Shown piece after piece: positions 54,858 to 64,000 of a stretch of DNA of 64,000 nt. The first letter of the stretch is position 1, and every line of letters begins with the position of its first letter. Made by a program: the position numbers and the translations under genes. This DNA comes from Deltaproteobacteria bacterium (GTDB lineage Bacteria; Desulfobacterota; Syntrophorhabdia; Syntrophorhabdales; Syntrophorhabdaceae). The stretch is from contig JAKPCK010000109.1 of NCBI GenBank assembly GCA_029553295.1, positions 16,755-80,754 of the forward strand, read 5' to 3'. The notes under the pieces were generated by a model, which worked only from the letters and a program-made list of their open reading frames with translations, searched no databases and was not told where the DNA came from.

Positions 54858-55689
54858 GGATAGTCAGGATTCATATACAAAGGTGGAGATATTGATAGGT
54901 CAAGGCATGGAGGAGTTACTCCCTGAAGAGTTTTATAGTTATGCCCCTGGCGGTCTATGGATAGAGGACAGGAAAGATAAGACAGCGATAATATGCTACC
55001 CCGAAGACATGGATGCATTTTTAGGTTTTATAGATAAGGCAGGGATAAAGGTCTTTAAGATACAGACAATAAGCGAAAAAAAACTCGATTATGGGGCACT
55101 CACAAAAAGATACTTTAGGCCTATAAAGATAGAGGGGATAACAATTATACCACCTTGGATTAAAAAGAGGCCTCAAAAAAGCATAGTGATAGAGCCTGGC
55201 ATGGCCTTTGGCACAGGCAGGCATGAATCTACAAGGTTGATGATGAGGCTCATGGGGAAAATAGATATAAAGGACAGGCATGTGATAGATATAGGCTGTG
55301 GTTCAGGGATACTGGCCATATATGCAAGCATGCTCGGTGCAAAGTCGGTTGTAGCAGTAGATAATGATTTTGATGCAGTGCTTTCGGCAAAGAGGAATAT
55401 GGGCCTCAACAGATTGGAAGATATTATCACAATATGTGCTGACCTAAATGATATAAAGGGGACATTTGATATAGTGCTTGCAAACCTCGATATAAGGACA
55501 TTCGAGAAAAATATGAAAAAGATAGCTGAATTCATAGGAAAAGACAGCTATCTTGTAATATCAGGTGTTCTAAGAAAGGAGAGAAAACTGGCAATGGAGT
55601 TATTCAAAGACCTTGTGCCTATTATAGAAGACTATAAAAACTCATGGATGGGCATGGTCTTAACCCAAAAGACATCAAATCCTCTCTGA
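54826..55689 (+). CDS. prmA: Ribosomal protein L11 methyltransferase
   Basis: This 287-residue protein is PrmA, which trimethylates L11. The AdoMet core is seen as GMAFGTGRHESTRL near 124-137, VIDIGCGSGILAIYA near 152-166, VAVDND near 173 and VLANLD near 215. The annotated ATG lies 32 nt inside the regulator gene; a GTG at 54850 is another possible start that would give an 8-nt overlap. The N-terminal domain is shorter than in E. coli. Confidence 0.88.
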   Translation: MQGVFFIRVNKDSQDSYTKVEILIGQGMEELLPEEFYSYAPGGLWIEDRKDKTAIICYPEDMDAFLGFIDKAGIKVFKIQTISEKKLDYGALTKRYFRPIKIEGITIIPPWIKKRPQKSIVIEPGMAFGTGRHESTRLMMRLMGKIDIKDRHVIDIGCGSGILAIYASMLGAKSVVAVDNDFDAVLSAKRNMGLNRLEDIITICADLNDIKGTFDIVLANLDIRTFEKNMKKIAEFIGKDSYLVISGVLRKERKLAMELFKDLVPIIEDYKNSWMGMVLTQKTSNPL

Positions 55690-55739
55690 AAAAACATATC
55701 AAAAATTTAATTATCTTACGTAATGTGACAATAATCATA

Positions 55740-55767
55740 TTGTAATAAAAAAAATCTGTATTAAATT
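55740..55767 (+). promoter_or_regulatory. Possible promoter of the Gly-rich protein gene
   Basis: TTGTAA (55740-55745) and TAAATT (55762-55767) are 16 nt apart, 26 nt upstream of the ATG; a strong GAGGAGG ribosome site follows. The match to consensus is only fair. Confidence 0.35.
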
Positions 55768-55793
55768 TATGAAAAATCATGAGGAGGTAAAAG

Positions 55794-56090
55794 ATGAAAA
55801 AAAATTTTATTGCCATCATTACAGCAGCAATCTTTTTAGCAGCAATTTTTTTGCCTGTTGTTAGCTATGCCCGAGGGGGCGGTGGTGGAGGTGGTGGTTT
55901 TGGCGGTGGCCATGCCTCTGGTATGGGGGGATATGGTATACAGAGCCAGACAAAGAGTATGGATCAAGGCGGTCAGCATATAGGGGCTGGCGAGAAACAT
56001 GGAAAGACCTATGGGCCAGGCGATGGCACAGGTAATGCGGGAGAAGGGCCAAAAGACGGAACAGGGTACGGTTCCCCGTCAAACAGATAA
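55794..56090 (+). CDS. Secreted glycine-rich protein
   Basis: This 98-residue protein has a signal peptide (about 1-26, ending SYARG) and a Gly/His-rich mature chain that starts with a run of nine glycines broken only by Phe and contains GGGHASGMGG, GGQHIGAGEKHGK and GDGTGNAGEGPKDGTG. No cysteines are present. The ribosome site GAGGAGG is strong. Such proteins may bind metals or surfaces; the function is unknown. Low complexity makes homology hard to judge. Confidence 0.7.
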   Translation: MKKNFIAIITAAIFLAAIFLPVVSYARGGGGGGGGFGGGHASGMGGYGIQSQTKSMDQGGQHIGAGEKHGKTYGPGDGTGNAGEGPKDGTGYGSPSNR

Positions 56091-56210
56091 TCTGGGGTGT
56101 CCAAAAAAAGACCATAACTGTAGGCTGAAGACTGAAATCTTTCCATCTTTGATGAGAGGGATATGATGCCAAAGGTTTATAGGTATTAATGAAAGTGGAT
56201 TTACGATTAT

Positions 56211-56230
56211 TAAAGGGGTGTGCCCCAGAG
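56211..56230. repeat. Fragment of the composite intergenic repeat
   Basis: AAAGGGGTGTGCCCCAGAG forms a GGGG/CCCC hairpin; its reverse complement (ACTCTGGGGCACACCCC) matches the middle block of the copy at 36200-36225 (ACTCTGGGTCACACCCC). It stands 12 nt after the 3' end of parB. Confidence 0.45.
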
Positions 56231-56241
56231 TAAAAGTATCA

Positions 56242-57051
56242 TTAACGTGAGAGGATCTCCAGTATCCTCTCCACGTCTTCCCTTGAATAGAACTCTATTA
56301 TAATTTTTCCCTTGTTTTTTTTGTAGGTTATATTGACCTTTGTCCCGAGTGCCGCCCTCAGTATATCCTCTGCTGCAGAAAACATGGAGACACTGTCCTC
56401 TTTTCTCTTTCTTACCTCTTTCTCAAGCTCCCTGACCGATATACCTTCATGGAGTATCCTGTCCACAAACCTCTTCTGTTCCTTTTCATTTTTAAGAGAG
56501 AGCAGGGACCTTGCATGACCCTGGGTTAATCTACCCTCTGATATCAGTTGTTTTATCCAGTCAGGCAGGGCTAAAATCCTTATAAAATTTGCCACAGTGC
56601 TCCTGTCTATCCCGATTTTATCTGCAAGTTGTTGCTGTGTATATCCAAATTCCTTTATAAATCTATCGTAGACTGTAGCAACCTCGATGGGGTTCAGATC
56701 CTCTCTCTGGAGGTTTTCTATAAGGGCAACCTCAAGGGCCTCGCTGTCACTGTAATCCTTTACTGATGCCTGTATCTCCCTTAGACCTGCCATAACCGCT
56801 GCCCTGTAACGCCTCTCACCGGCTATAATCTCATAAAACCTATCTTTTTTTCTGACAACTATGGGCTGGAGGAGGCCTTTTTCCCTTATGGAAACAGCAA
56901 GGTTCTCCAGGGTCTCCTGTTTTATGTCAAATCGAGGTTGTCTTGGGTTTGTGATAATCTGGTCCACAGGGATGAGCCTTATGTCGCCCTTATCCTCCAT
57001 ATCCTTTAGTATGGCTGATAAACCCTTTCCAAGGGGGTCTTTCTTATTCAT
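56242..57051 (-). CDS. parB: Chromosome-partitioning protein ParB
   Basis: This 269-residue protein binds parS sites and loads SMC. The CTPase domain shows NPRQPR near 35-40, ENLAVSIREKGLLQPI near 48-63 and the GERRYRAA box near 77-84; the central HTH is near 135-155 (TQQQLADKIGIDRSTVANFIR) and a C-terminal dimerisation helix ends the chain. It overlaps parA by 8 nt. A consensus parS was not seen in the window. Confidence 0.94.
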   Translation of the reverse strand: MNKKDPLGKGLSAILKDMEDKGDIRLIPVDQIITNPRQPRFDIKQETLENLAVSIREKGLLQPIVVRKKDRFYEIIAGERRYRAAVMAGLREIQASVKDYSDSEALEVALIENLQREDLNPIEVATVYDRFIKEFGYTQQQLADKIGIDRSTVANFIRILALPDWIKQLISEGRLTQGHARSLLSLKNEKEQKRFVDRILHEGISVRELEKEVRKRKEDSVSMFSAAEDILRAALGTKVNITYKKNKGKIIIEFYSREDVERILEILSR

Positions 57052-57811
57052 TTTGCCTTCTCTTCTCTAATATTTCTGCAGCAAGCTCAAGATAGCTCTC
57101 AGCGCCCTTTGAACAAATATCGTAGAGCAGGGCAGGCTTTCCATAGCTTGGGGATTCGCTGAGCTTTACATTCCTTGGTATCACGGTCTTGAAGACACTG
57201 CCGCTGAAATAGTTGTTAACCTCTTCCTGCACCCTGTACGAGAGGTTATTTCTCTTGTCGAACATGGTTAACAGGACACCGAGTGTCTCAAGGCCTTGAT
57301 TGAGCCTTTTTTTGATGATGGTAATGGTCCGTAACAGCATGGCAAGACCCTCGAGGGCATAGTATTCACACTGGAGGGGTATTATAACAAAATCAGATGC
57401 CACAAGGGAGTTTATTGTTAGGAGCCCAAGAGAAGGTGGGCAGTCTATAAATATGTAGTCATAATCACCCCTTATCTCCTTCAATATAGCCCTTAAGACA
57501 AATTCCCTGTTATCCATATCCAGTAACTCCACCTCTGCACCTATGAGGTCAGGGTGGGCAGGTAGGATGTCCAAATAAGGGACATCTGTCTTTCTTATGG
57601 TCTCTTTTATAGAGCTTTTTCCTATAAGGACATTGTATAGATGGGTATAAAGACCATTATAGGTTACACCCAGGCCTGTTGTGGCATTACACTGGGGGTC
57701 CATGTCTATTAAAAGGGTCTTCTTTTCTGCCACTGCAATGGAGGCAGAGAGATTTACTGCAGTGGTGGTCTTGCCAACCCCTCCTTTTTGGTTTGCCAGT
57801 GAAATCACCAT
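57044..57811 (-). CDS. parA: Chromosome-partitioning ATPase ParA
   Basis: This 255-residue deviant-Walker ATPase has KGGVGKTTTAVNL near residues 9-21, DMDPQCNATTGLG near 37-49 and FIDCPPSLGLLT near 114-125. It belongs to the small chromosomal (Soj) type without an N-terminal HTH, so it probably acts on the main chromosome. No ribosome site precedes the ATG; a TATAAT lies 5 nt upstream, so the mRNA may be leaderless. Confidence 0.94.
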   Translation of the reverse strand: MVISLANQKGGVGKTTTAVNLSASIAVAEKKTLLIDMDPQCNATTGLGVTYNGLYTHLYNVLIGKSSIKETIRKTDVPYLDILPAHPDLIGAEVELLDMDNREFVLRAILKEIRGDYDYIFIDCPPSLGLLTINSLVASDFVIIPLQCEYYALEGLAMLLRTITIIKKRLNQGLETLGVLLTMFDKRNNLSYRVQEEVNNYFSGSVFKTVIPRNVKLSESPSYGKPALLYDICSKGAESYLELAAEILEKRRQNE

Positions 57812-57816
57812 GGAAT

Positions 57817-57822
57817 ATTATA
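57817..57822 (-). promoter_or_regulatory. Possible -10 box at the parA start
   Basis: A perfect TATAAT on the minus strand is 5 nt before the parA ATG; the predicted transcription start falls on or next to the start codon. No good -35 box is seen at the right distance. Confidence 0.35.
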
Positions 57823-57866
57823 AAATAACATAAATATATCCATGTGTAAAATTAGAAAGATAAAAA

Positions 57867-58904
57867 TCAACATCCACTCTTCAGTGCAGTTTCAAGATAG
57901 TATTCAAGGGTCTTCCTCAGTGCTGTCTCTAAGTCAACCTTTGGCTCCCACCCTAAAAGCCTTTTTGCCTTCTTTACAGATGGGACACGCCTGTCAATGT
58001 CCTGATAGCCCTCGCCGTAGAACTCTTTTGAATATACCTCTATAATATCCGAGCGCTTTGTATACTTCTTTGTTGAGGGGTGTTCCTCAAACAACTGTTT
58101 TAATTTATATGCAAGCTCCTTTATGGTCGCCTCGTTGTTGGGGTTTCCTATGTTGAATATCTCGCCGTTACAGTTATCATCCTTATTCTCGATGATCTTT
58201 ATAAGGCATTCTATCCCGTCATCTATGTATGTGAAACACCTCCTCTGACTGCCGCCGTCCACAAGTCTGATGGGTTCACCGAGGAGCAGGCTGCTTATGA
58301 ATTGGGTCACCACCCTTGAGCTCCCCTCTTTTTCAGGGTCTGATGTGAGTTCATCCAATTTTGGTCCAATCCAGTTGAATGGCCGAAATAATGTAAACTT
58401 TAGGCCATGCTGAAAACCATAGGCCCAGATGACCCTATCGAGGAGCTGTTTTGATGCACTGTATATCCATCTCTGCTTTCTTATGGGGCCAAGGATAAGG
58501 TTGCTCTCGTCTTCATCGAACTCAGGGTCATGACACATACCGTAGACCTCTGAGGTAGAAGGGAATAACAGTCTTTTTCTGTATTTTACACAGAGCCTTA
58601 CAACCTTCAGGTTCTCTTCAAAGTCGAGCTCGAATACCTTTAAGGGCTCCCTCACATAGGTGGCCGGTGTTGCTATGGCAACCAGAGGCATAACAATATC
58701 GCACTTCTTCACATGGTATTCTATCCATTCCCTGTTTATGCCTATATCCCCCTCTACAAAATGGAAACGATTGTTTCCGAGGCAGGCATCTATCTTGTCT
58801 GCCCTTATATCCATGCCGTATATCTCCCAGTCAGTGTCCCTTAGTATCCTTGCTGCAAGGCTGTTGCCTATAAAGCCGTTTACACCGAGTATAAGTATCT
58901 TCAA
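57867..58904 (-). CDS. UDP-glucuronate decarboxylase, ArnA C-terminal-domain type
   Basis: This 345-residue SDR protein is the free-standing form of the ArnA dehydrogenase/decarboxylase domain, which turns UDP-glucuronate into the 4-keto-pentose precursor of aminoarabinose. GVNGFIG near 7-13 binds NAD; STSEVYG near 117-123 and YSASK near 149-153 give the catalytic Ser-Glu and Tyr-Lys; [10 protein letters not shown] near 262-271 holds the Arg expected from ArnA. It overlaps the formyltransferase gene by 4 nt. Confidence 0.85.
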   Translation of the reverse strand: MKILILGVNGFIGNSLAARILRDTDWEIYGMDIRADKIDACLGNNRFHFVEGDIGINREWIEYHVKKCDIVMPLVAIATPATYVREPLKVFELDFEENLKVVRLCVKYRKRLLFPSTSEVYGMCHDPEFDEDESNLILGPIRKQRWIYSASKQLLDRVIWAYGFQHGLKFTLFRPFNWIGPKLDELTSDPEKEGSSRVVTQFISSLLLGEPIRLVDGGSQRRCFTYIDDGIECLIKIIENKDDNCNGEIFNIGNPNNEATIKELAYKLKQLFEEHPSTKKYTKRSDIIEVYSKEFYGEGYQDIDRRVPSVKKAKRLLGWEPKVDLETALRKTLEYYLETALKSGC

Positions 58905-59821
58905 TCTTTACCTCCCAGAATTTTATTTTCTATTTTATGGGTTGCCACAAAACTCTCTGCATCCATCTCTTCCTCCCCTTCAAGTTGAACCTTAATGAGT
59001 CTCAACATACCCTTACCTGTTGAGATGACAAGGGGGTGTGTGGATACTACATTGCCTGGTTTCATAGGGCATGTCCCATCTACAGGAGTTGCCCACCATA
59101 TATATAATTTTTTTCCATCCAGGTATGTGAATGCCCCTGGATACGGGTGTGTCACAGCCCTTATAAGATTATAGATGGAGAGGTTGTCCTTTTCCCATGA
59201 TATAATCCCATCCTCTGGTCTCCTCCCCCCAAAATAGGATGACTCTCCTGTCTGAGGGATCCTTATAAAATCACCTTTTTCTATATGGGGGAGTATATCC
59301 CTCATTAGTTCCCTTGCAGCGTCTGCCATCTTTAGAAAGAGGGTCTTTGCCGTGTCATCAAAGGCAATGTCCACCTCTTTTTGTGCGATTATGTCCCCTG
59401 CATCAGGCTTTTCAACCATATAATGGAGGGTGACGCCTGTTTTTTTCTCCCCCTTTATTATAACCCAGTTAACAGGCACCCTGCCCCTGTATCTGGGCAG
59501 GAGCGAACCGTGGAGATTGAATGCCCCTATCCGTGGTATCTCTATGATATCCATGGGGATCATGTTTCTGTAATAAAAGGAGAATATGACATCCGGTCCC
59601 ATAGATTTTATCATCCCAGGCCATTTTGGGTCTTTCAGGTTTTCTGGGGTATATACAGGTATTGCATTTTTTTCTGCAATCTCTTTTGGCCTCCTGAACC
59701 ACACCTCCTCTTTTGGGTCATCCATGTGGGTAAATAGTGCACTGACATGAGTGCCATAGCCAATAAGTTCCTCAAGGCACACATATCCTATCTCGTGATA
59801 GCCAAACACAACTGCCTTCAC
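58901..59821 (-). CDS. UDP-aminoarabinose formyltransferase, ArnA N-terminal-domain type
   Basis: This 306-residue protein is the free-standing formyltransferase domain of ArnA. The 10-formyl-THF active site is seen as [19 protein letters not shown] near 100-118 (Asn and His of the triad) and DAGDIIAQ near 139-146 (Asp). In E. coli this domain and the decarboxylase are one polypeptide; here they are adjacent genes overlapping by 4 nt, in the same order. It overlaps the glycosyltransferase gene by 4 nt. Confidence 0.85.
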   Translation of the reverse strand: MKAVVFGYHEIGYVCLEELIGYGTHVSALFTHMDDPKEEVWFRRPKEIAEKNAIPVYTPENLKDPKWPGMIKSMGPDVIFSFYYRNMIPMDIIEIPRIGAFNLHGSLLPRYRGRVPVNWVIIKGEKKTGVTLHYMVEKPDAGDIIAQKEVDIAFDDTAKTLFLKMADAARELMRDILPHIEKGDFIRIPQTGESSYFGGRRPEDGIISWEKDNLSIYNLIRAVTHPYPGAFTYLDGKKLYIWWATPVDGTCPMKPGNVVSTHPLVISTGKGMLRLIKVQLEGEEEMDAESFVATHKIENKILGGKD

Positions 59822-60747
59822 AGGAGCTCCCTTTTAACGATAAACCTCGGTCTCCTCCTTACCTCCTGGTATATCCTGCCGATATATTCGCCTATTATAC
59901 CCAGGGCCAGTATCTGGATACCTATAAAGAAAAATAGGATGGCAAACAGGGTAAACAGACCCTCAGACTCTGGGCCTACTATAAGCCTCCTGATGAAGAG
60001 GAATACGGCAAAGGAGACACCCAAGAGGGCGATAACAATACCTACCATGCCTATAAACTGTATGGGCAGGAGGGAGAAGTTTGTCATAAGGTCAAAGTTC
60101 AACTGGAAGAGTTTCATTATGCTGTATTTGGTCTTCCCCTTTTTTCTCTCCTCGTGCTCTACCTCTATCTCTACTATCTTTTTTGCAAATGTGTTGGCAA
60201 GGGCAGGTATAAAACTCGATGACTCAGGACACATCTTCATATATTCTACAATATCTTTCCTGTATGCCCTCAGCATACAACCATAATCCCTGAGCCTTAC
60301 GCCTACCAGCCTTGCAGTAATCTTATTCACTATGTAAGATGGTATTGTCCTGAAGATGGAATCCTTTCTATCCTTTCTGTATGTCCCTACCACCTCGTAG
60401 CCTTCCTCCATCTTTGCAACGAGTTTAGGTATCTCTTCAGGGGGGTTCTGGAGGTCGGCATCTATGGTTATTATAATATCGCCCTTTGCATATTCAAAAC
60501 CACCAAAGAGCGCCATGTGCTGTCCGTAATTCCTGTTGAACTCTATTATCTTTATGTTTTTGTTTTCATTGTGGAATCTCTCAAGGATGTATGGTGTATT
60601 GTCTGTGCTGCCGTCGTTGATGTATATGATTTCATAGGGTTTTTTCATACCCTCCATGACCTTAAGGAGCCTCTCATTGAGCTCTAAAAGGGACTCCTCC
60701 TCATTCAGGACAGGGATTAAAACAGATACATAGGGTTTATCTTCCAT
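59818..60747 (-). CDS. arnC: Undecaprenyl-phosphate 4-formamido-arabinose transferase-like, ArnC type
   Basis: This 309-residue GT2 enzyme has an N-terminal GT-A domain with INDGSTDNT near residues 44-52, IDADLQNPPEE near 94-104 and a C-terminal pair of membrane helices (about 230-255 and 265-290). That plan is shared by ArnC and dolichol-phosphate glucosyltransferase-type proteins; the Arn context favours ArnC. It moves the formylated sugar to undecaprenyl phosphate. Confidence 0.82.
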   Translation of the reverse strand: MEDKPYVSVLIPVLNEEESLLELNERLLKVMEGMKKPYEIIYINDGSTDNTPYILERFHNENKNIKIIEFNRNYGQHMALFGGFEYAKGDIIITIDADLQNPPEEIPKLVAKMEEGYEVVGTYRKDRKDSIFRTIPSYIVNKITARLVGVRLRDYGCMLRAYRKDIVEYMKMCPESSSFIPALANTFAKKIVEIEVEHEERKKGKTKYSIMKLFQLNFDLMTNFSLLPIQFIGMVGIVIALLGVSFAVFLFIRRLIVGPESEGLFTLFAILFFFIGIQILALGIIGEYIGRIYQEVRRRPRFIVKRELL

Positions 60748-60794
60748 AGCACCTCACAACAAAAAATCGAATTATCAGTAATATCCTTTATTCT

Positions 60795-62348
60795 TTATTT
60801 TTTCTTCACATAAAAGGTGAATCTCTCCCTCTCGTAGCGTGCCTTTCCCACACTATAAAAACCTGAATCAAGCTCCTTTTTCATGTCAGGATACACCTCG
60901 TCATCCTCAACGATAAGGAGTATATCATTTTTTTTGTCTTTTATCTCCTTTATATCCGTCAATGTCTTTACAGGCCTGCCTATATAGAATATGAGGCCTG
61001 CTGAAGAAAAACCATAGGAGTATATCTCTTTTCCCTTTTCAATTCCGTGCAGCTTATCAGTAATAAGCCTCGGTGACTTCAATGCCCTGTCCATGAGGGG
61101 CATATAAAAAGAGTTATAGAAGAACCCCATAACAGTGAGATAGAGGATAAAACTAATCAAAACGCCCCTTTCATGCCTTTTATAGAGCATATAGACCTGA
61201 ACAAGCCCTACAATGAATAATGCACTTATAAAGATATAGAATCGTGGTAACCTCTTCTTTAATTCTGTTAAAATAAGAGGGGGGATAAAGTCAAAGGAGA
61301 AGACAGAGGCAACAGGTAAAAGAAGAAGGATAAGCATAAAGACCCACAAGATAGAGCGGACCCATCCTGTTTTCACAATCCATGACCACCTGTCCCTTAT
61401 ATAGAGGCCGCATATAAGCCCGCATGCAGGGTACAGGGATAACAGGTATATTGCCCTTTTACTCTTGGAGAACTCATAGAAAAGAAATGTTGATAAAAAC
61501 CATATAATGGGGAACCACATCCTCTTCTTAAAGGCATAAAAGAGTGCAAAGGGAAAGATAATGCTCCAGGGCAGGAGATTGAAGAATAATTTATGAAAAT
61601 AATACAGGGATGACTCTATATGGTCAAAGGCATTTGTATATCTTGTTATATTCTGTCTGAATATGAACTCCCTGAAATACTCATCCCCGGCCAAAAGAAA
61701 CCAGATAGATGCCAGGGCAGAAGAGAGTATACAACCGGCCACAAGGGGTAAGAAAAATCTTTTAAACCTCTTCTGGGATATGAGGTAAAAGAATGTAGTA
61801 ATGGCAGGTATGGCGAGCCCTGCAGGACCTTTTGTTAATATCCCCAGGGCAGCCGGTATAAAAGACAGGACAAACATGAAGGGTCTGTCTTTTTTTATGG
61901 ATATATAGTTCAGGGATACGGTGAGACCTATAAAGAATGCAAAGGTCATATCCATAACCGATTCCCTTGCATTGGACAGAAACTGATAGTTCGTGGCAAG
62001 GATAATTGCCGATAAAAGACCACAATATCTATCTACGAGCATAGAGCCTAAAGAATATGTAATAAGAAGAAGCAAGGTGGCAGAGACAGCTGCAGGTATC
62101 CTTGATGTAACCTCATCTACCTTGCCTTTTATCTTTGATGCAACAATAATCATCCAGGGATAGAATGGTGGTTTTTCGAGGTATGGTCTGCCATTGAGGT
62201 AGGGATGGATATAGTCTTGTCTTTCCATCATCTCCCTTGCCATTATTGCCTGTCTCGGTTCATCGGGGTCCCATAGGGCAACCCCACCGAGATTGTTAAA
62301 AAAAAGTAGATATGAAAGACATAGGATTATAAAAATCTTCATTTTCAT
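60795..62348 (-). CDS. arnT: Lipid A aminoarabinose transferase-like membrane glycosyltransferase, ArnT type
   Basis: This 517-residue GT-C protein has about twelve membrane segments. WDPDEPRQAIMAREM near residues 26-40 holds the catalytic Asp-Glu pair typical of ArnT/PMT enzymes, and YLEKPPFYPWM near 55-65 the next conserved loop. The soluble C-terminal part is shorter than in E. coli ArnT. It is first in the arn cluster (T, C, formyltransferase, decarboxylase). ArnB and ArnD are absent from the window. Confidence 0.78.
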   Translation of the reverse strand: MKMKIFIILCLSYLLFFNNLGGVALWDPDEPRQAIMAREMMERQDYIHPYLNGRPYLEKPPFYPWMIIVASKIKGKVDEVTSRIPAAVSATLLLLITYSLGSMLVDRYCGLLSAIILATNYQFLSNARESVMDMTFAFFIGLTVSLNYISIKKDRPFMFVLSFIPAALGILTKGPAGLAIPAITTFFYLISQKRFKRFFLPLVAGCILSSALASIWFLLAGDEYFREFIFRQNITRYTNAFDHIESSLYYFHKLFFNLLPWSIIFPFALFYAFKKRMWFPIIWFLSTFLFYEFSKSKRAIYLLSLYPACGLICGLYIRDRWSWIVKTGWVRSILWVFMLILLLLPVASVFSFDFIPPLILTELKKRLPRFYIFISALFIVGLVQVYMLYKRHERGVLISFILYLTVMGFFYNSFYMPLMDRALKSPRLITDKLHGIEKGKEIYSYGFSSAGLIFYIGRPVKTLTDIKEIKDKKNDILLIVEDDEVYPDMKKELDSGFYSVGKARYERERFTFYVKKK

Positions 62349-62500
62349 CTAATTAATATATCCCTTAATAGCTTTTTTTGAAGTGGTCTTTGTTTATTTA
62401 AATGTATCAAATCCAAAGGTTATATGCCAATATGCAAGATTTTTCAAGTATCTTGTTGAGGTGTTTTGAATTTTTTATGAGTTCTTCAAGGTATTCAATC

Positions 62501-64000
62501 CTATTTATTGGTAATCAACTCCTCTACAGTCTGTATAAGTATCTCAGCGGATACAGGCTTGGAGATGAACCTCACTTTTTTATCATCAGAAGGGATTTTA
62601 GATAGCATATCCCTGTCATAGCCGCTTATGAAGATAAATCTTATGTTGTCATTTATTGCCCTTATCTCTTTATAGGCATGGGCACCGCTTTTCTTGGGCA
62701 TGATAAAATCTGTAATAACCATATCCATGTCTTTATTGTTCTTAAACTTATCGATAAGTTCCTCCCCGTCTTTTGCGATGATAGTCCTGTATCCGTGATG
62801 TTCCAGGATATCCTTTAAAAATACCCTTACATTTTCGTCATCTTCCCCGATGAGTATGGTGCCTGTGCCTCTGTGGAATACAACCTTTTGTTTTGTATCT
62901 TCTTTGGGTGCTATATCTACAAGGGGTAGATAGATGTTAAATGTTGTTCCGCTGCCTGGACTACTCTCTACTGTAATATATCCTTTATGTTGTTTTACAA
63001 TACCGTATACAGATGCAAGGCCAAGCCCTGTGCCTTTACCAGGTTCTTTTGTAGTAAAGAAGGGGTCAAATATCTTATCCAAGATATCCCTATCCATACC
63101 TATGCCTGTATCTGATATGCTAATGTGTGCATAGTTGCCTTTTTTACCAAAGCCTTGTATTTTAATAAAATCTTCATCTATGGTAGTGGTGTCTATCTTT
63201 ATGGTAAACCTTCCTCCATCGGGCATGGCATCCCTTGCATTTGTGGCCATATTGAATAGAATCTGGCTTAACTGGGTCTTATCTGCCATGACAATGGGGT
63301 TTTTATCCGATGTCAATATGGTTAAATCTATGTTTTCTGTTAGAAGCCTTTTTAATAGTTTCCTTGTCTCTTTAATCTCTGTGTTTATATCCAATGGCAT
63401 GAGGTTTATGGGTTGTTTTCTACTGAAGGCAAGGAGGTTTTTTACAAGGTCTGCCATGTTTTTGGCTACTTTCTGTATCTGGTCTATGTATGTTTTTATA
63501 TGAAAGTCCTTATTTATCTTCATCTCCGATAGGGTGGCATAACCCATTATGGCTGTTAGAAAGTTATTAAAGTCATGGGCAATACCCCCTGTTAGTGTGC
63601 CTATAGCCTCCATCTTCTGGGCGTGGGTATACTGCTGCCTTAATCTGGCAAGCTCTTCCTCTTTTTTCTTTTTATCTGTTATGTCCTCAACTATGGCCTG
63701 AAGATACATTATCTTTCCTTTTTCATCATAGACTGCAGACATACTTTCAGAGACCCACACCTTTTTCCCGTCTTTTCTATAAAGTTGTGCCTCATATCCT
63801 TTGACATCTTTGCCATTTTTAATAATCTGTAACATCCTCTCCCTGTCTTGGGGATTAACATATAACTGGGAGGTAATATCTTTGATGGAACTGGTAAGGT
63901 CTTCAAAAGAATCATAACCGAGTAGTTTTAGCAATGCTGGATTTGCAACAATAAACTTTCCATCCAGTGTTGTCTGGGCTATACCCTCTGAGGCATTTTC
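62501..64000 (-). CDS. Hybrid histidine kinase (PAS-HisKA-HATPase-REC), N-terminus outside the window
   Basis: The frame is open to the right edge; 22 in-frame residues precede the first TTG start at 63934 (visible as [10 protein letters not shown]), so the gene continues beyond 64000. Visible domains are PAS/PAC (up to about 95), the phospho-acceptor His in [17 protein letters not shown], the N box [10 protein letters not shown], the G box DTGIGM and [11 protein letters not shown], and a C-terminal receiver with EDDENVRVF and phosphorylatable Asp in VITDFIMP. No DNA-binding output domain is present. It probably signals through a phosphorelay partner elsewhere. Confidence 0.9.
   Translation of the reverse strand, partial: ENASEGIAQTTLDGKFIVANPALLKLLGYDSFEDLTSSIKDITSQLYVNPQDRERMLQIIKNGKDVKGYEAQLYRKDGKKVWVSESMSAVYDEKGKIMYLQAIVEDITDKKKKEEELARLRQQYTHAQKMEAIGTLTGGIAHDFNNFLTAIMGYATLSEMKINKDFHIKTYIDQIQKVAKNMADLVKNLLAFSRKQPINLMPLDINTEIKETRKLLKRLLTENIDLTILTSDKNPIVMADKTQLSQILFNMATNARDAMPDGGRFTIKIDTTTIDEDFIKIQGFGKKGNYAHISISDTGIGMDRDILDKIFDPFFTTKEPGKGTGLGLASVYGIVKQHKGYITVESSPGSGTTFNIYLPLVDIAPKEDTKQKVVFHRGTGTILIGEDDENVRVFLKDILEHHGYRTIIAKDGEELIDKFKNNKDMDMVITDFIMPKKSGAHAYKEIRAINDNIRFIFISGYDRDMLSKIPSDDKKVRFISKPVSAEILIQTVEELITNK

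Noticed and set aside
58231..58238. parS site suggested by GTGAAACA close to parAB.
   Set aside because: Only one half matches the parS palindrome; it lies in the decarboxylase coding sequence.

Overview
This window comes from a Gram-negative, strictly anaerobic-looking bacterium of medium-low GC. Arg AGG and Ile ATA codons are frequent and genes are packed tightly, with many stop/start overlaps. Lipoproteins, a BamE-like protein, an LPS-type glycosylation block and aminoarabinose-type lipid A genes indicate an outer membrane. Ferredoxin-linked 2-oxoacid oxidation, a tetraheme flavocytochrome c, tungstate uptake and a complex I without visible NADH-input subunits fit an anaerobe of the Desulfobacterota/Nitrospirota kind. 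The exact taxon cannot be fixed from the sequence alone. No tRNA, rRNA, CRISPR array, insertion sequence or prophage was seen.

Layout. 0-4.3 kb (minus): edge-truncated flavocytochrome c, a barrel-only NagA-like deacetylase, and a DppB permease with its family-5 binding lipoprotein. 4.3-10.6 kb: Elp3-like radical SAM protein, a small basic protein with its own strong promoter, recJ, pyrD-pyrK, rimI, mobA. 10.7-20.4 kb: complete branched-chain amino-acid ABC transporter (livKHMGF), an acyl-CoA ligase, and on the opposite strand a four-subunit 2-oxoacid:ferredoxin oxidoreductase with an ACT protein; together these look like a route for amino-acid-derived organic acids. 20.4-24 kb: lipoprotein, two paralogous glycosyltransferases and a double kinase-fold protein. 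24-30 kb: CCA-adding-type enzyme, tatA, Sua5, small lipoproteins, ftsY, a secreted Ntn hydrolase. 30.2-34.9 kb: tandem-HTH protein, secreted DUF4384 protein and a secreted 1074-residue TPR-CHAT protein. 35-40.6 kb: DppC (separated from DppAB by about 31 kb), a secreted toroid protein, DUF502, tatC, DedA, lytic transglycosylase.

40.7-51.9 kb holds an eleven-subunit-type nuo operon (A, B, CD, H, I, J, K, MrpD-like, small membrane protein, L/MrpD hybrid, M, N) with no E, F or G. 51.9-54.9 kb: tungstate-type ABC permease and ATPase facing a regulator made of an excisionase-type HTH fused to a binding-protein-like domain, with no TupA in the window. 54.8-64 kb: prmA, a secreted Gly-rich protein, parB-parA, an Arn cluster with the two ArnA activities on separate genes, and a hybrid histidine kinase cut by the right edge.

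The most interesting signals are a composite palindromic intergenic repeat (two near-complete copies in inverted orientation plus fragments), the AT-rich CHAT/DUF4384 locus, the regulator/tungstate divergon, the duplicated glycosyltransferase/kinase block, a probable non-ATG nuoB start, and several genes that may be translated from leaderless mRNAs.
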